Assembly: GCA_965276715.1 (NCBI GenBank)
Contig: OZ255622.1
Coordinates: 3,658,001 to 3,722,000 of the forward strand
DNA: 64,000 nt
From: CAXTPV01 sp965276715
GTDB taxonomy: Bacteria; Pseudomonadota; Alphaproteobacteria; Acetobacterales; Acetobacteraceae
Direction of reading: 5' to 3'
In this document: piece by piece, positions 35,044-44,553 of the stretch
Position numbering within the stretch: the first letter of the stretch is position 1
Layout of the letters: the number at the start of each line of letters is the position of its first letter
The notes under the pieces: generated by a model
What the model was told of the DNA's origin: nothing
The model's database searches: none
The model's input: the letters and a program-made list of their open reading frames with translations, nothing else
Program-made: the position numbers and the translations under genes

Positions 35044-35292
35044 GTGGCTGTCGCGAGACCATATCGAATCGAGCCGATTGTCCCGATTGTCGTCGGACTT
35101 CTGTTGGCTCGGGCGGTGTTTGCCGGCAGCAAGCTGTCCGCCCTGGATTACGTCATTGCAATTGTCATTTTCGTTGGCGGCTTGGGCTGGCCGTTGGCGT
35201 CCCGCCGTCGCTGGTGGCTGATGGCCTTCGGTATCGTGGCACTGGTGACTGTGATCGTCCGCGGCATCCTGTCAAATACTCAGGTCGCGTAA
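35044..35292 (+). CDS. Small integral membrane protein
   Basis: An 82-residue protein with a GTG start and three hydrophobic segments (IVPIVVGLLLARAVFAG, LDYVIAIVIFVGGLGW, WWLMAFGIVALVTVIV). It starts 5 bp after the stop of the preceding unknown gene, so the two are probably coupled. No family is recognised. Confidence 0.5.
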   Translation: MAVARPYRIEPIVPIVVGLLLARAVFAGSKLSALDYVIAIVIFVGGLGWPLASRRRWWLMAFGIVALVTVIVRGILSNTQVA

Positions 35293-35331
35293 CTAGACAA
35301 GAAGCGTAATGAAGTTGGAATTGCCTGCCGC

Positions 35332-38300
35332 GTGACCGACCCCGTCGACCAGTTCATCGCCCGCTGGAGCCAGTCCGAGTAGGCCGAGCGCACCAACGCG
35401 CCGCCTTTCCTCATCGAGCTCTGCGGGCTCATCGGCGTCGATCCACCCCCGCCCGCCAAGGGGGGCACCGGCGCCTACCGCTTCGAGCGCAGCGTCACCC
35501 ACCGCGAAGCCGACGAGCGCGAAACCACACGCCGGATCGACCTCTACAAGCGCGAATGCTTCATCCTCGAAGCAAAACAGGGTGCCAACGCCGCCTTCCA
35601 GCAACCATCCCTGTTCGGCCAGACCGAAGCCATGCGCAGGCAGACGGTCCGCAATTCGACCGGGTGGGCGCAGCATATGCTGCGCGCCAAGGGGCAGGCC
35701 GAGGCCTATGTCCGTGACCTGCCCAACGATGAGCCCGCACCGCCCTTCCTGATCGTCTGCGATGTCGGCTTCTGCCTCGACATCTATGCCGACTTCTCCG
35801 GAACCGGCCGTCACTACGCCCAGTTTCCCGACCGCGAGGGCTTCCGGCTCTACCTCCCCGACCTGCATCGTCCCGACATCCGCGCGCTTCTCGCCGCCAT
35901 CTGGCGCGATCCCCAATCGCTCGACCCGTCCCGGAAAAGAACCGAGGTCACCCGCGAGGTCGCCGAGTTGCTGGCCCGTCTCGCGCAGGCGCTCGAATCC
36001 CGCAACCATTCCCCCAACGCCGTCGCCTCCTTCCTCATGCGTTGCCTGTTCTCGATGTTCGCCCAGTCGATTGGTCTCCTTCCGGCGCCGGCCACCTTCA
36101 CCGACATTCTCGAACGCGCGAAATCCAGTCCCAGGAACTTCGTCGGGCTGGTGGGCGAGCTGTGGCGGCAGATGAACACCGGCGGCTTCTCCGCCGCCGC
36201 CAACGACGACGTCCGCCGCTTCAACGGCGGCCTCTATGGCGCCGCCCACGGCAGCATCGAGCCCCTGCCCGTGACCGCCGACAAGATCCAGCTCCTCATC
36301 ATCGCGGCCCACCGGGACTGGACCAATGTCGATCCCGCCATCTTCGGCACCCTGCTCGAGAACGCGCTCAGCCCACGCCAGCGCGGCCAGTTGGGCGCGC
36401 ACTTCACCCCGCGCGCCTTCGTCGAGCGCCTCGTGTTGCCGACCGTCATGGAACCGCTCCGTCTCGAATGGGACGGCCACAAGGCCGCCTCCGACGATAA
36501 GCTCCAGGCCGGCGATCGCGAAGCCGCCGCCGGCATCCTCCGCGCCTTTCACGCCCGTCTCTGCGCCGTCCGCGTGCTCGACCCCGCCTGCGGCACCGGC
36601 AACTTCCTCTATGTCACCATGGAGATGATGAAGCGTCTTGAGGGCGAGGTGCTCGACCCGCTTGCCAGCCTGATCGCGGGGGAGGGGGACCGCCTGGCTT
36701 TGATCGGCGCCAGCGTCGACCCGCATCAGTTTCTCGGCATCGAGAAGAACCCGCGCGCCGTCCCCGTGGCCGAACTCGTCCTCTGGATCGGCTATCTCCA
36801 ATGGCATTTCCGCACCTTCGGCGATGCGCCCCCGACCGAGCCGATCCTGCGTGACTTCCGCAACATCCGTCACGCCGACGCCCTGCTCGACTATGACGAC
36901 GAGGAGCTCGTCCGCGACAAGAACGGCCTGCCGGTGACCCGTTGGGACGGCCGTACCCATAAAATCCATCCGATTACGGGCGAACAAGTTCCCGACGAGA
37001 CCGCGCGCGTCGAGATGATGCGCCCCGTCCGCCCCCGCATCGCGACTTGGCCCGAGGCCGATTTCATCGTTGGCAACCCGCCCTTCATCGCCGGCAAGGA
37101 CATGCGTGCCGAACTCGGCGACGGCTACGCCAACGCTCTATGGTCGATCTACGGCAAGGTCCCGCAATCCGCCGACCTGGCCTTGTTCTTCTGGTGGAAG
37201 GCCGCCCAGGCTGTCGTCGCGAAGAAGTCCGCGACGCGCCGTTTCGGCTTCATCACGTCCAACAGCATCCGCCAGACCTTCTGCCGCCGCGTCATCGCCG
37301 CCGCGATGGAGGCACGCGCACCCATTCGGCTTGTCTTCGCGATCCCGGACCATCCCTGGTCCGACGGCGCTGGATCGGCCGCCGTACGGATTGCCATGAC
37401 CGTCGCCGAGCGTGCCGGCAAGAACCGCGATCAGCCGGGACTGCTTCAGCGCGTCACCGTCGAAAAGCCGACCAATCAGGACATCCCTGACATTTCCCTT
37501 TCGTCGACGATGGCCCCGATCAATGCGGACCTCGCCGTTGGAGCGGACCCGGATCAGGCGCTCCCACTTCAGGCCAACGACCGGATCAGCAGTCCCGGCA
37601 TGAAGCTCCACGGCGCCGGCTTCATCGTCTCTCCGCGCGATGCACTAGCGCTGGGCCTCGGTCAAATTCCGGGCCTGGAACGCCACATTCGGCCCTACCT
37701 CAATGGCCGCGACCTAACCCAGCGGACGCGCGGGATGATGGTGATCGACCTGTTTGGCCTATCGGAGAACGATCTGCGCACGAAATATCCCGCAGTCCTG
37801 CAGCACGTCCTGCTGCGCGTGAAGCCGGAACGAGATCACAATCCTCGTGTCACTTACCGTAACGGTTGGTGGCTTTACGGGGAGCCACGTAGCGAGTTAA
37901 GGCACGCCCTGTTCGGGCTGCCACGCTATATCGCCACCGTCGAGACAACGAAGCACCGCCCGTTCTGCTTCCTGCCTGCGTCCGTGATCCCCGACAACAT
38001 GCTGGTCTGCATCGCGACCGACGACGCCTTCCACCTAGGCGTCCTCTCCTCGCGCATCCATGTCGCCTGGGCGCTCGCCGCTGGTGGCACTCTCGAAGAT
38101 CGCCCTCGCTACAACAAGACCCGCTGCTTCGACCCGTTCCCGTTCCCGGCCGCAACCGATCGTAAGCGCGCCACCATCGCCGCTATCGCCGACGAACTCG
38201 ACGCGACCCGCCGCACTCGCCTCGACGCCAATCCGCACCTCACCATGACCGGCCTCTACAACGTCCTCGAAGCGTTACGCGCCAACCGCCCGCTGACCCC

Positions 38301-38764
38301 CGCCGAACGCGACATCCACGACGCGGGCCACGTCTCGATCCTTCACCGCCTTCACGACGATCTCGACGAGGCCGTCGCGGGCGCCTACGGCTGGCCGAAC
38401 GACCTTCGCCGCCGAGATCGTGTCCCGCGTCGTCGCCCTCAACATCGAGCGCCGCCGCGAGGAGGCGAGCGGTCAGGTGCGTTGGCTGCGCCCCGATTTC
38501 CAGGCGCCCAACGAGCGTCGCGTGACCCAGACAGTCTTGCCCGTCGAGCAGGCCGAGGACGCGTCCCTTCCGGCTTGGCCCACACGTGATCCCGACCGTT
38601 TCGTCGCACTGCGCGAGATCCTCGCACGCTCCCCTGGCAAGCCCGCCGACCTGTCGCGCCGCTTCCTCAAGGCCAGTCCGGCCAAGATCGGCAAGATGCT
38701 CGAAACCCTCGCGGCCCTCGGCCAGGCCCATCGCGACGCCGATGGTCGCTACTCCACTCGTTGA
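35332..38764 (+). pseudogene. Broken MmeI-like type IIG restriction-modification gene
   Basis: Remnant of a single-chain restriction endonuclease/adenine methyltransferase of about 1140 residues. From a GTG at 35332 the frame meets TAG at 35380-35382 (codon 17) and then runs on in frame. The nuclease motif RIDLYKRECFILEAK shows the D-X9-EXK spacing of MmeI-type enzymes. The methyltransferase has motif I DPACGTGNFL and motif IV NPPF, followed by a target-recognition region. Near 38400-38412 a one-base shift moves the frame; the lost tail continues as EIVSRVVALNIERRREEA to 38764. An ATG at 35632 could restart translation, but without the nuclease part. Two lesions argue for decay, not just error. 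Confidence 0.85.
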
Positions 38765-38778
38765 CAGGCAAGAAGACG

Positions 38779-39045
38779 ATGCAAGACCCGATCGAGAAGC
38801 CCGTGACGACGTGGCGCCCGATGTCGGAGTATCCGCGCGATCATCTCGCGGCCGAGGAAACGCATTGGGGACCGACGGTTCTGGTCCGCGTTCCTCTATC
38901 GGACTCCTGGTCGCACGGTCCGACTTATTTCGAGGCGCATCTCGAAGCGGACCTGTGGATGGTTCGCGACGCGTCCGATCCCCGCTGCTGGTCAGATCTC
39001 TACGAGCTCCCCGACGTCTGGATGCCCATAGAGAGGGTTGATTGA
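38779..39045 (+). CDS. Small DUF551-like protein
   Basis: An 88-residue protein opening with TTWRPMSEYP and closing with PDVWMPIERVD. The W...P...E...P start, VLVRVP in the middle and a WMP ending match the general layout of the DUF551 family, small proteins often carried by phages and mobile DNA. An in-frame TTG at 38761 overlaps the end of the preceding gene remnant; the ATG at 38779 is preferred. The function is unknown. Confidence 0.5.
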   Translation: MQDPIEKPVTTWRPMSEYPRDHLAAEETHWGPTVLVRVPLSDSWSHGPTYFEAHLEADLWMVRDASDPRCWSDLYELPDVWMPIERVD

Positions 39046-39052
39046 CAGCCCG

Positions 39053-39667
39053 ATGACGGCTCGGAAGCGAGGACCGCCCGACTCTCATCTCCGCCTGTCC
39101 ACCATCGTCATTTGCATACTGATTTGGCTCCCAGTCGCAAGCCGCGCCCAGTCCACGACCCTGGCGCCCGGAGCAGACCAGCCCGCGCTGGCCGCGGTGA
39201 CCGCGGCAGCGAGTCGGGTGAAGCTGGCAGGCCGAACATTGTCGCAGCCGACCTTGAACAAAACCCAGTCGTTTCGACTGCTCCGCAACGGCCAGGAGAT
39301 CGGTAACCTCGTCTCGGGCAAAGGCACCTTGTCGTCGCTCGCTCCGGACGCCAATCCGGTGGAGGCCTGCTTCGTCTCTCTCGTCCGTCCCGGCACCGAT
39401 CCAGCCCTCGTGCTCACCATCGGTGCCGGCGATTGGGAAACGGAGGAATGCACCGGGATCATCGCCGTGGGCATGCTTCCCGATAGCGGCGGCGGCTCCC
39501 GCGCCGCGGTCGTCTACAAAGCGTCCGCTCCGCACGAATCGCCGAAGGAGCCCGTCGTCCTCGGCTGGTCCGCGAGCCAACCGCTGTCCATCGATGAAGC
39601 CGGGAGCAAACGCGCGTCGCTCGCAGGTGCCACGACCTTGCCCGCCATCCGCGCCGCGTTGCGCTGA
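39053..39667 (+). CDS. Unknown secreted protein
   Basis: A 204-residue exported protein. The leader (LRLSTIVICILIWLPVASRAQS) is a clear signal peptide ending near residue 33. The mature part has two cysteines (EACFVSL, EECTGII) that could pair, and alternates short beta-strands with Pro/Gly turns; no motif is recognised. The start is the ATG at 39053; a TTG at 39038 lies upstream in frame. It overlaps nothing and is followed by a 560-bp region without a convincing gene. Confidence 0.6.
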   Translation: MTARKRGPPDSHLRLSTIVICILIWLPVASRAQSTTLAPGADQPALAAVTAAASRVKLAGRTLSQPTLNKTQSFRLLRNGQEIGNLVSGKGTLSSLAPDANPVEACFVSLVRPGTDPALVLTIGAGDWETEECTGIIAVGMLPDSGGGSRAAVVYKASAPHESPKEPVVLGWSASQPLSIDEAGSKRASLAGATTLPAIRAALR

Positions 39668-40228
39668 CCGACCATCCCAAGGATCCCAGACAGCTTAGCG
39701 GCCGGCCCGTGTGCACGCCCTCGAGCAGGGGCAGGTCGAAATCGTCCGGAACCTGCGACAGACCGATGAGGGCATGGCCCGGGAATGTCGCCGCAGTCCC
39801 GCCAGCCGAGTCGGCCTCCCCGCACGCGCAATTCACCACCGGGAAAATCAAATCGTCCCACGCCCGTCTCACGCCGTCAGAGGCGAGGCTCAGCCCCTTC
39901 ATAGACACGACCGCCCTGGCAAGCTCGCACGGCGGCAGATCGGGCTTGATCGTGAAAACACCCCGGGAACGTCACGACATCGCCGCCCTGTCCGCACCAT
40001 GCGGACGATGCGATAACTCTCCCCATGAGACGACAAACGACCTCGCGAGCCGCCCCGACCCTCCTCGCCGGAACCGCCCGAGATAGGACCATTGTCCGGA
40101 GCTTCCTCCAGGAGTTTCAAGTGCGACCCTCCCCCGAACCCGCCGGGCAGCGCCATCGCGCCCGCTGATCAACGTCGTCTTTGGCATCGGTCCGGCCACG
40201 GATCGACCACGAACACTGGTTGAGGCTT
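39668..40228. other. Gene-poor stretch, possible gene remnant on the minus strand
   Basis: No convincing complete gene. On the minus strand a frame from an ATG at 39902-39908 downward reads plausibly as protein for about 75 codons (KGLSLASDGVRRAWDD, CACGEADSAGGTAATFPG) before it runs into antisense of the secreted-protein gene. This may be the head of a truncated gene. The remainder up to the methyltransferase-WbsX gene shows no repeat, RNA or promoter I can defend. Confidence 0.4.
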
Positions 40229-42214
40229 ATGGCTGAGCGCTATCGCTACAATGTGGATCCCCTTTCGGACACCGCCGCAGCCAACGTGCTTCGGTTTGTC
40301 GGAAGGGACCGGTCGGTCCTCGAGATCGGCGCCGGCCCAGGCTCGATCGCCCGTCCACTTGTTGAACTCAACAACGCGAGGCTCACCGCTCTCGAAATCG
40401 ATCCCAGCAGCGTCGAAATCCTCAAGCAATTTTGCAAGCGGGTCATCCAGCACGACCTCCACGATCCAGCCTGGCCGGACGTCGTCGGCAACACAAGGTT
40501 CGACGCTGTCGTGATTGCTGACGTGCTCGAGCACTTGAACGATCCATGGAACACTCTCCAGCAAGCGGCAGGGCTGCTGAACGAGGACGGACGCCTCGTC
40601 GTTTCGATCCCTCATGCAGCCCATGCGGTGATGCTGGCTTGTCTTCTGAATGGCGATTTTCGTTACGAGGAGTGGGGCCTGCTCGACCGCACTCATATCC
40701 GCTTCTTCGCGATGAAGAACATACAGGCGCTGTTCGACCACGCCGGACTCAAGATCATCGATTACGCCTACGTCCTCCGCGCTCCGGCGCAGACGGAACT
40801 GGCCGACCTATGGAGCAAGCTGCCCGCTTCCGTCGCGGGCGTGCTGGAAGAGTCCGAGTTCGCCCATGTCTACCAGGTCGTCGTCAAAGCCATCAGGACG
40901 TCTGCCGAACCAGCGCGGTCAGGCTACGTCCTGCCGAATGAGCCGGCGCCGAAAGCCAATCCGCTGAAGCTCGTCGCCTTCTATCTCACCCAATTTCATC
41001 CGATCCCCGAGAACGACGCCTGGTGGGGCAAGGGCTTCACCGAGTGGACCAACACCGCCAGCGCCATGCCCCAGTTCCCGGGCCACTACCAGCCGCACCA
41101 GCCGGCCGATTTCGGATTCTACGACCTCAGGCTCAGGGAAAGCCAGCGCGAGCAGATCGCGCATGCAAAACGCTTCGGCATCGACGCGTTCTGCTTCCAC
41201 TACTACTGGTTCAACGGGCGGCGTCTCCTGGAACGGCCGCTTTTCGACTTCCTCGCCGATGAAGGTGCGCAGATCCAGTTCTGTCTCAGTTGGGCGAATG
41301 AAAACTGGACGCGCAAATGGGATGCATCCGAGCACGAAGTGCTCATGCAGCAGACCTACTCTCCGGAAAACGACATCGAATTCATCAAGGGCCTGCTGCA
41401 GTTCTTTGCCGATCGGCGGTACCTGCGGGTCGAGGGTAAGCCGTTGCTGCTGGTCTACCGGCTCCAGCACATGCCTGAACCTCGTGTCACCGTGGAACGC
41501 TGGCGCGATTTCTGCCGCCTGAACGGCGTGGGCGAGATCCACATCGTCGCCTGCCTCTCGCACGGCAATGCGGACTTCGAACAGTTCGGCGTCGATGCCG
41601 GTGTGGAATTTCCCCCCAGCCTCATCACGGCACCGAACCTGAACGCCCAGATACCGTCGATGGACGATCGCAGCTATGTCGTCGAATTTCGCGAAGTCGC
41701 CTCCGACAGCCTGAAGCGCGACTACGCCAAACGCCGCGTGTATCGGACGGTGTTTCCGTCATGGGACAACACCGCGCGCTTCGGCAATCGCGGACTCGTC
41801 GTTCTGGATGGCAACCCGTCCAACTACGAGCGTTGGCTCGATGGAGCGGCCGCCCGGACGCTGGCCGAACGTGCGCCTGGCGACCAGTTGCTGTTCATCA
41901 ACGCATGGAACGAATGGGCCGAAGGCTGCCATCTCGAGCCCGATCAGCGCCACGGGCTGGGTTTTCTGGAGGCCACGAAGCGCGTGAAGGACCGACGCTC
42001 GATGATCGATCCAGTATTCCCGCCGACCGTCCTGCCGGACTTTCCGACTGCGACACTCTCATCGCAGCCCTCTATCGCTCCCGCGGTCGCCGAGAGCGTC
42101 AGCTATGGACTCCGCACCGAGCTCGGTATGTGGGGTGTTCGCGCGTTTCGTCGTTTTCCGCTCGCTTACCGGATCGCCAGAAGATTCTACCGAATGACGA
42201 TGAGGCGACGCTGA
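40229..42214 (+). CDS. Methyltransferase fused to WbsX-type glycan-modifying domain
   Basis: Two-domain cytoplasmic protein (661 aa). Residues 1-220 form a class I SAM methyltransferase: motif I VLEIGAGPGS, then ALEIDPSS and VIADVLEHLNDP. Residues about 240-590 form a WbsX/GH99-like domain, known from O-antigen and capsule loci: FHPIPENDAWWGKGFTEW, FCLSWANENWTRKWD and INAWNEWAEGCHLEPD. A role in synthesising or methyl-capping a surface polysaccharide is likely. No other polysaccharide genes lie nearby, so it is isolated. GAGG stands just before the ATG at 40229; a TTG at 40181 would add 16 residues. The C-terminal 60 residues are basic and unassigned. Confidence 0.87.
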   Translation: MAERYRYNVDPLSDTAAANVLRFVGRDRSVLEIGAGPGSIARPLVELNNARLTALEIDPSSVEILKQFCKRVIQHDLHDPAWPDVVGNTRFDAVVIADVLEHLNDPWNTLQQAAGLLNEDGRLVVSIPHAAHAVMLACLLNGDFRYEEWGLLDRTHIRFFAMKNIQALFDHAGLKIIDYAYVLRAPAQTELADLWSKLPASVAGVLEESEFAHVYQVVVKAIRTSAEPARSGYVLPNEPAPKANPLKLVAFYLTQFHPIPENDAWWGKGFTEWTNTASAMPQFPGHYQPHQPADFGFYDLRLRESQREQIAHAKRFGIDAFCFHYYWFNGRRLLERPLFDFLADEGAQIQFCLSWANENWTRKWDASEHEVLMQQTYSPENDIEFIKGLLQFFADRRYLRVEGKPLLLVYRLQHMPEPRVTVERWRDFCRLNGVGEIHIVACLSHGNADFEQFGVDAGVEFPPSLITAPNLNAQIPSMDDRSYVVEFREVASDSLKRDYAKRRVYRTVFPSWDNTARFGNRGLVVLDGNPSNYERWLDGAAARTLAERAPGDQLLFINAWNEWAEGCHLEPDQRHGLGFLEATKRVKDRRSMIDPVFPPTVLPDFPTATLSSQPSIAPAVAESVSYGLRTELGMWGVRAFRRFPLAYRIARRFYRMTMRRR

Positions 42215-42260
42215 GTCTTCCTCCCTCATATCACGTCCCATCCAGGCATGTCGCGCTGCC

Positions 42261-43190
42261 TCATGCGGAATGCTGGAGGCCGGCAACCTCGTCGCGGACC
42301 ACCGCGTCCGCCGCGCGCACCTGGTCGATGAACGCCCGCAGCACCGGCGGCACGTGGCGATGCCCCGGATAATACAGGGAGAGGCCCGGAATCGCCGGCG
42401 ACCAGTCCTCGAGCAGCGCGCGCAGGCGCCCGTCACGCAGCGCCGATCGTGCCGCCGACTCCGGAACGAACGCGATGCCCAGGCCGTCCGCCGCCGCATC
42501 CGCCATCAATGCGTTGTGATCGAGCGTCAGCGCGCCGGGCACCTCCATCGCGATCTCGTCGGAACCGCGCGCGAACTCCCAGCGATACGGCTTCCCGCTC
42601 GGCAGAAGCTGGCGGATGCAGCGATGCCGCCGAAGATCCTCGGGCGTCGCCGGCACCCCATGCCGCGAGAGGTAGGTCGGCGAGGCCACGGCGAGGAACC
42701 GCACGTCGCCCGCGAATGGAACCGCGATCATGTCCTGCGGCACCGCTTCGCGAAGCCGCACGCCGGCGTCGAACCCTTCGGCGACGATGTCGATCAGCCG
42801 GTTTTCCGACACCAAGTCGAGTGCGACGCGTGGATACCGGTCAAGGAAGTCGGGGACGACGTGGCGCAGGAACCAGCGCGCGCCCCCTTCAGGCGCGTTG
42901 ATCCGCAGCGTTCCCGCCGGACCGTCGGCGCTGCCGACCGCCGCCAGCATGTCGTCCAGCTCCCGAAGCATCGGCGCCAGTCGAGCGAGCAGGCGCTCGC
43001 CCGCCTCGGTCGGGGCGACGCTGCGCGTGGTTCGATGCAGCAGCCGGACCCCAAGCTGCTGCTCCAGGCCCACCAGCGCATGACTGAGCGACGAGCGCGA
43101 CACCCCCATCGCGTCGGCGGCCGCGCGGAAACTCCGATGCCGCGCCACCGCGGCGAAGGCTGTCAGATCGGCAAGCGACGGCTTCGGCAT
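42261..43190 (-). CDS. LysR-family transcriptional regulator
   Basis: DNA-binding regulator (309 aa). The N-terminal winged helix (about residues 5-64) reads FAAVARHRSFRAAADAMGVSRSSLSHAL with LLHRTTRSVAPTEAG. The effector-binding domain (about residues 90-300) contains LDLVSENRLIDIVAEGFDAGVRL, typical of the large CrgA-like subgroup. It is divergent from the adjacent SDR gene with only 94 bp between starts, the classic arrangement for a LysR regulator and its target. The effector is unknown. Confidence 0.93.
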   Translation of the reverse strand: MPKPSLADLTAFAAVARHRSFRAAADAMGVSRSSLSHALVGLEQQLGVRLLHRTTRSVAPTEAGERLLARLAPMLRELDDMLAAVGSADGPAGTLRINAPEGGARWFLRHVVPDFLDRYPRVALDLVSENRLIDIVAEGFDAGVRLREAVPQDMIAVPFAGDVRFLAVASPTYLSRHGVPATPEDLRRHRCIRQLLPSGKPYRWEFARGSDEIAMEVPGALTLDHNALMADAAADGLGIAFVPESAARSALRDGRLRALLEDWSPAIPGLSLYYPGHRHVPPVLRAFIDQVRAADAVVRDEVAGLQHSA

Positions 43191-43284
43191 TGGTGCGGAT
43201 CATTCACCAACCCATCCAAGGCCGCCAATCTAAACTCGACAATCTCCTCGCCCCAGGTTGAAGGCGCGACAAGGAGATCATCGC
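43191..43284. promoter_or_regulatory. LysR/SDR divergent promoter region
   Basis: This 94-bp spacer between the two start codons must contain both promoters and, by family habit, the LysR binding site. It includes the SDR ribosome-binding site AAGGAG (about 43270-43275), 8 bp before the ATG. AT-rich patches around 43227-43250 could hold promoter elements; no clear T-N11-A palindrome stood out. Confidence 0.4.
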
Positions 43285-44118
43285 ATGAAGAACTGGTTCA
43301 TCACCGGGGCGTCCTCCGGGCTCGGACGCATCATGACCGAGAGCCTGCTCGCCAGGGGCGACAAGGTCGCGGCGACCGTGCGGCGCCCGAGTGTGCTCGA
43401 TGAACTCGCTGCGCGCCACGGGGACCGCTTGCGCATCGTCGTGGTCGACCTCACCGACACGAACGCGATGCGCCGCGAGGTCGATGCCGCCTTCGCAGCC
43501 CTTGGGCGCATCGACATCGTCGTCAGCAACGCCGCTTACGGACTGTTCGGCGGGGTCGAGGAAGTCAGCGACACGCAGATCGAACGTCAGATCGCCACCA
43601 ACCTGACCGCCTCGATCCAGTTCATCCGGGCCTGCCTGCCGCACCTGCGCAAGCAGGGCGCAGGCCGCGTCGTGCAGGTGTCCTCCGAAGGCGGTCAGAC
43701 CACCTATCCCGCGTTCGGCCTGTACCACGCGACCAAGTGGGGCATCGAAGGCTTCGTCGAGACGGTGGCCAAGGAAGTCGCCCCCTTCGGCATCGATTGC
43801 CTCATCGTCGAACCCGGGCCCACCGCCACCGGCTTCAGCGCCAATATCGATCGCGCGGTTCCCATCGATGCCTATGACGCGACACCCGTCGGCGAGCTGC
43901 GCCGCGCCGTCGCGTCCGGATCGTTTGTCGCCAAGGGCGACGCCCGGCGCACGGTCGCGGCGATGATTACCGCCGCCGACGCACAACGGCCGCCACTGAG
44001 GCTGGCACTCGGCAGCACCGCCTACGAGCGTATCGAGCGCGCACTCACAGAACGCCTCGAGGCAGTCCGCGAGCAGAAGGCGATCGCATTCGCCGCCGAT
44101 CGAGAGGAGGCTCCATGA
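43285..44118 (+). CDS. Short-chain dehydrogenase, probable LysR target
   Basis: Classical SDR (277 aa). Rossmann motif TGASSGLG (residues 7-14), SNAAYG, catalytic Ser in VSSEGG and the pair YHATK. The basic residues after strand 2 (ATVRRPSVLDEL) suggest NADP(H). AGGAG lies 8 bp before the ATG at 43285. The C-terminal helix region (ALGSTAYERIERALTER) is typical of the oxidoreductases often partnered with CrgA-type LysR regulators. The substrate is unknown. Confidence 0.92.
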   Translation: MKNWFITGASSGLGRIMTESLLARGDKVAATVRRPSVLDELAARHGDRLRIVVVDLTDTNAMRREVDAAFAALGRIDIVVSNAAYGLFGGVEEVSDTQIERQIATNLTASIQFIRACLPHLRKQGAGRVVQVSSEGGQTTYPAFGLYHATKWGIEGFVETVAKEVAPFGIDCLIVEPGPTATGFSANIDRAVPIDAYDATPVGELRRAVASGSFVAKGDARRTVAAMITAADAQRPPLRLALGSTAYERIERALTERLEAVREQKAIAFAADREEAP

Positions 44119-44553
44119 CGGTGGATGGCGAGACGGCACGCTCTCGCGCGTCGTCTGAAGACAACGTCATCCTGCCGGTGTGACCCGCGTCGCGGGCGCG
44201 CGGATGCCTCGAGCCGGACAAAAATCCCATCTTGAATACGACAGGTTTTCAACACCGTGTGCCGCGCTCCGTCCTCCCGCCAAACGCGGGTCGGCCGCGC
44301 GTCGCCCAGCGCGTCATGCATCGCGTGGACCTTCACGAGCGCAATCCTAGGACCCTGTTCCTATCTTGATTGCAAAAAGACATTCAAGTCGGTCGCCGCC
44401 GAGGCCGGAAACACGACCACCCGTCATGCGGGAGCTTGTGAGCACCGAGCACGTGGCCCGGCTACGGCCCATCACCCGGCTCGCGTCCGGCAACCTCGAG
44501 CACGCGGCGCAACGACTGCCGCGGTCGCCACCCACAACGGCTGAGCCCCCTGC
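44119..44553. other. Intergenic stretch before the Hsp70-like gene
   Basis: 435 bp without a supported gene. The only patterns are a small inverted repeat TAGGA-CCCTGT-TCCTA near 44347-44363 and an AT-richer patch with TTGATT at about 44370, which might be part of a promoter for the downstream gene. Short frames on both strands here lack conserved features. Confidence 0.35.

Noticed and set aside
39459..39908. Minus-strand frame of 149 codons near the secreted-protein gene
   Set aside because: Only the first 75 codons look protein-like; the rest is antisense to a better-supported gene. Kept as a possible remnant, not as a gene.
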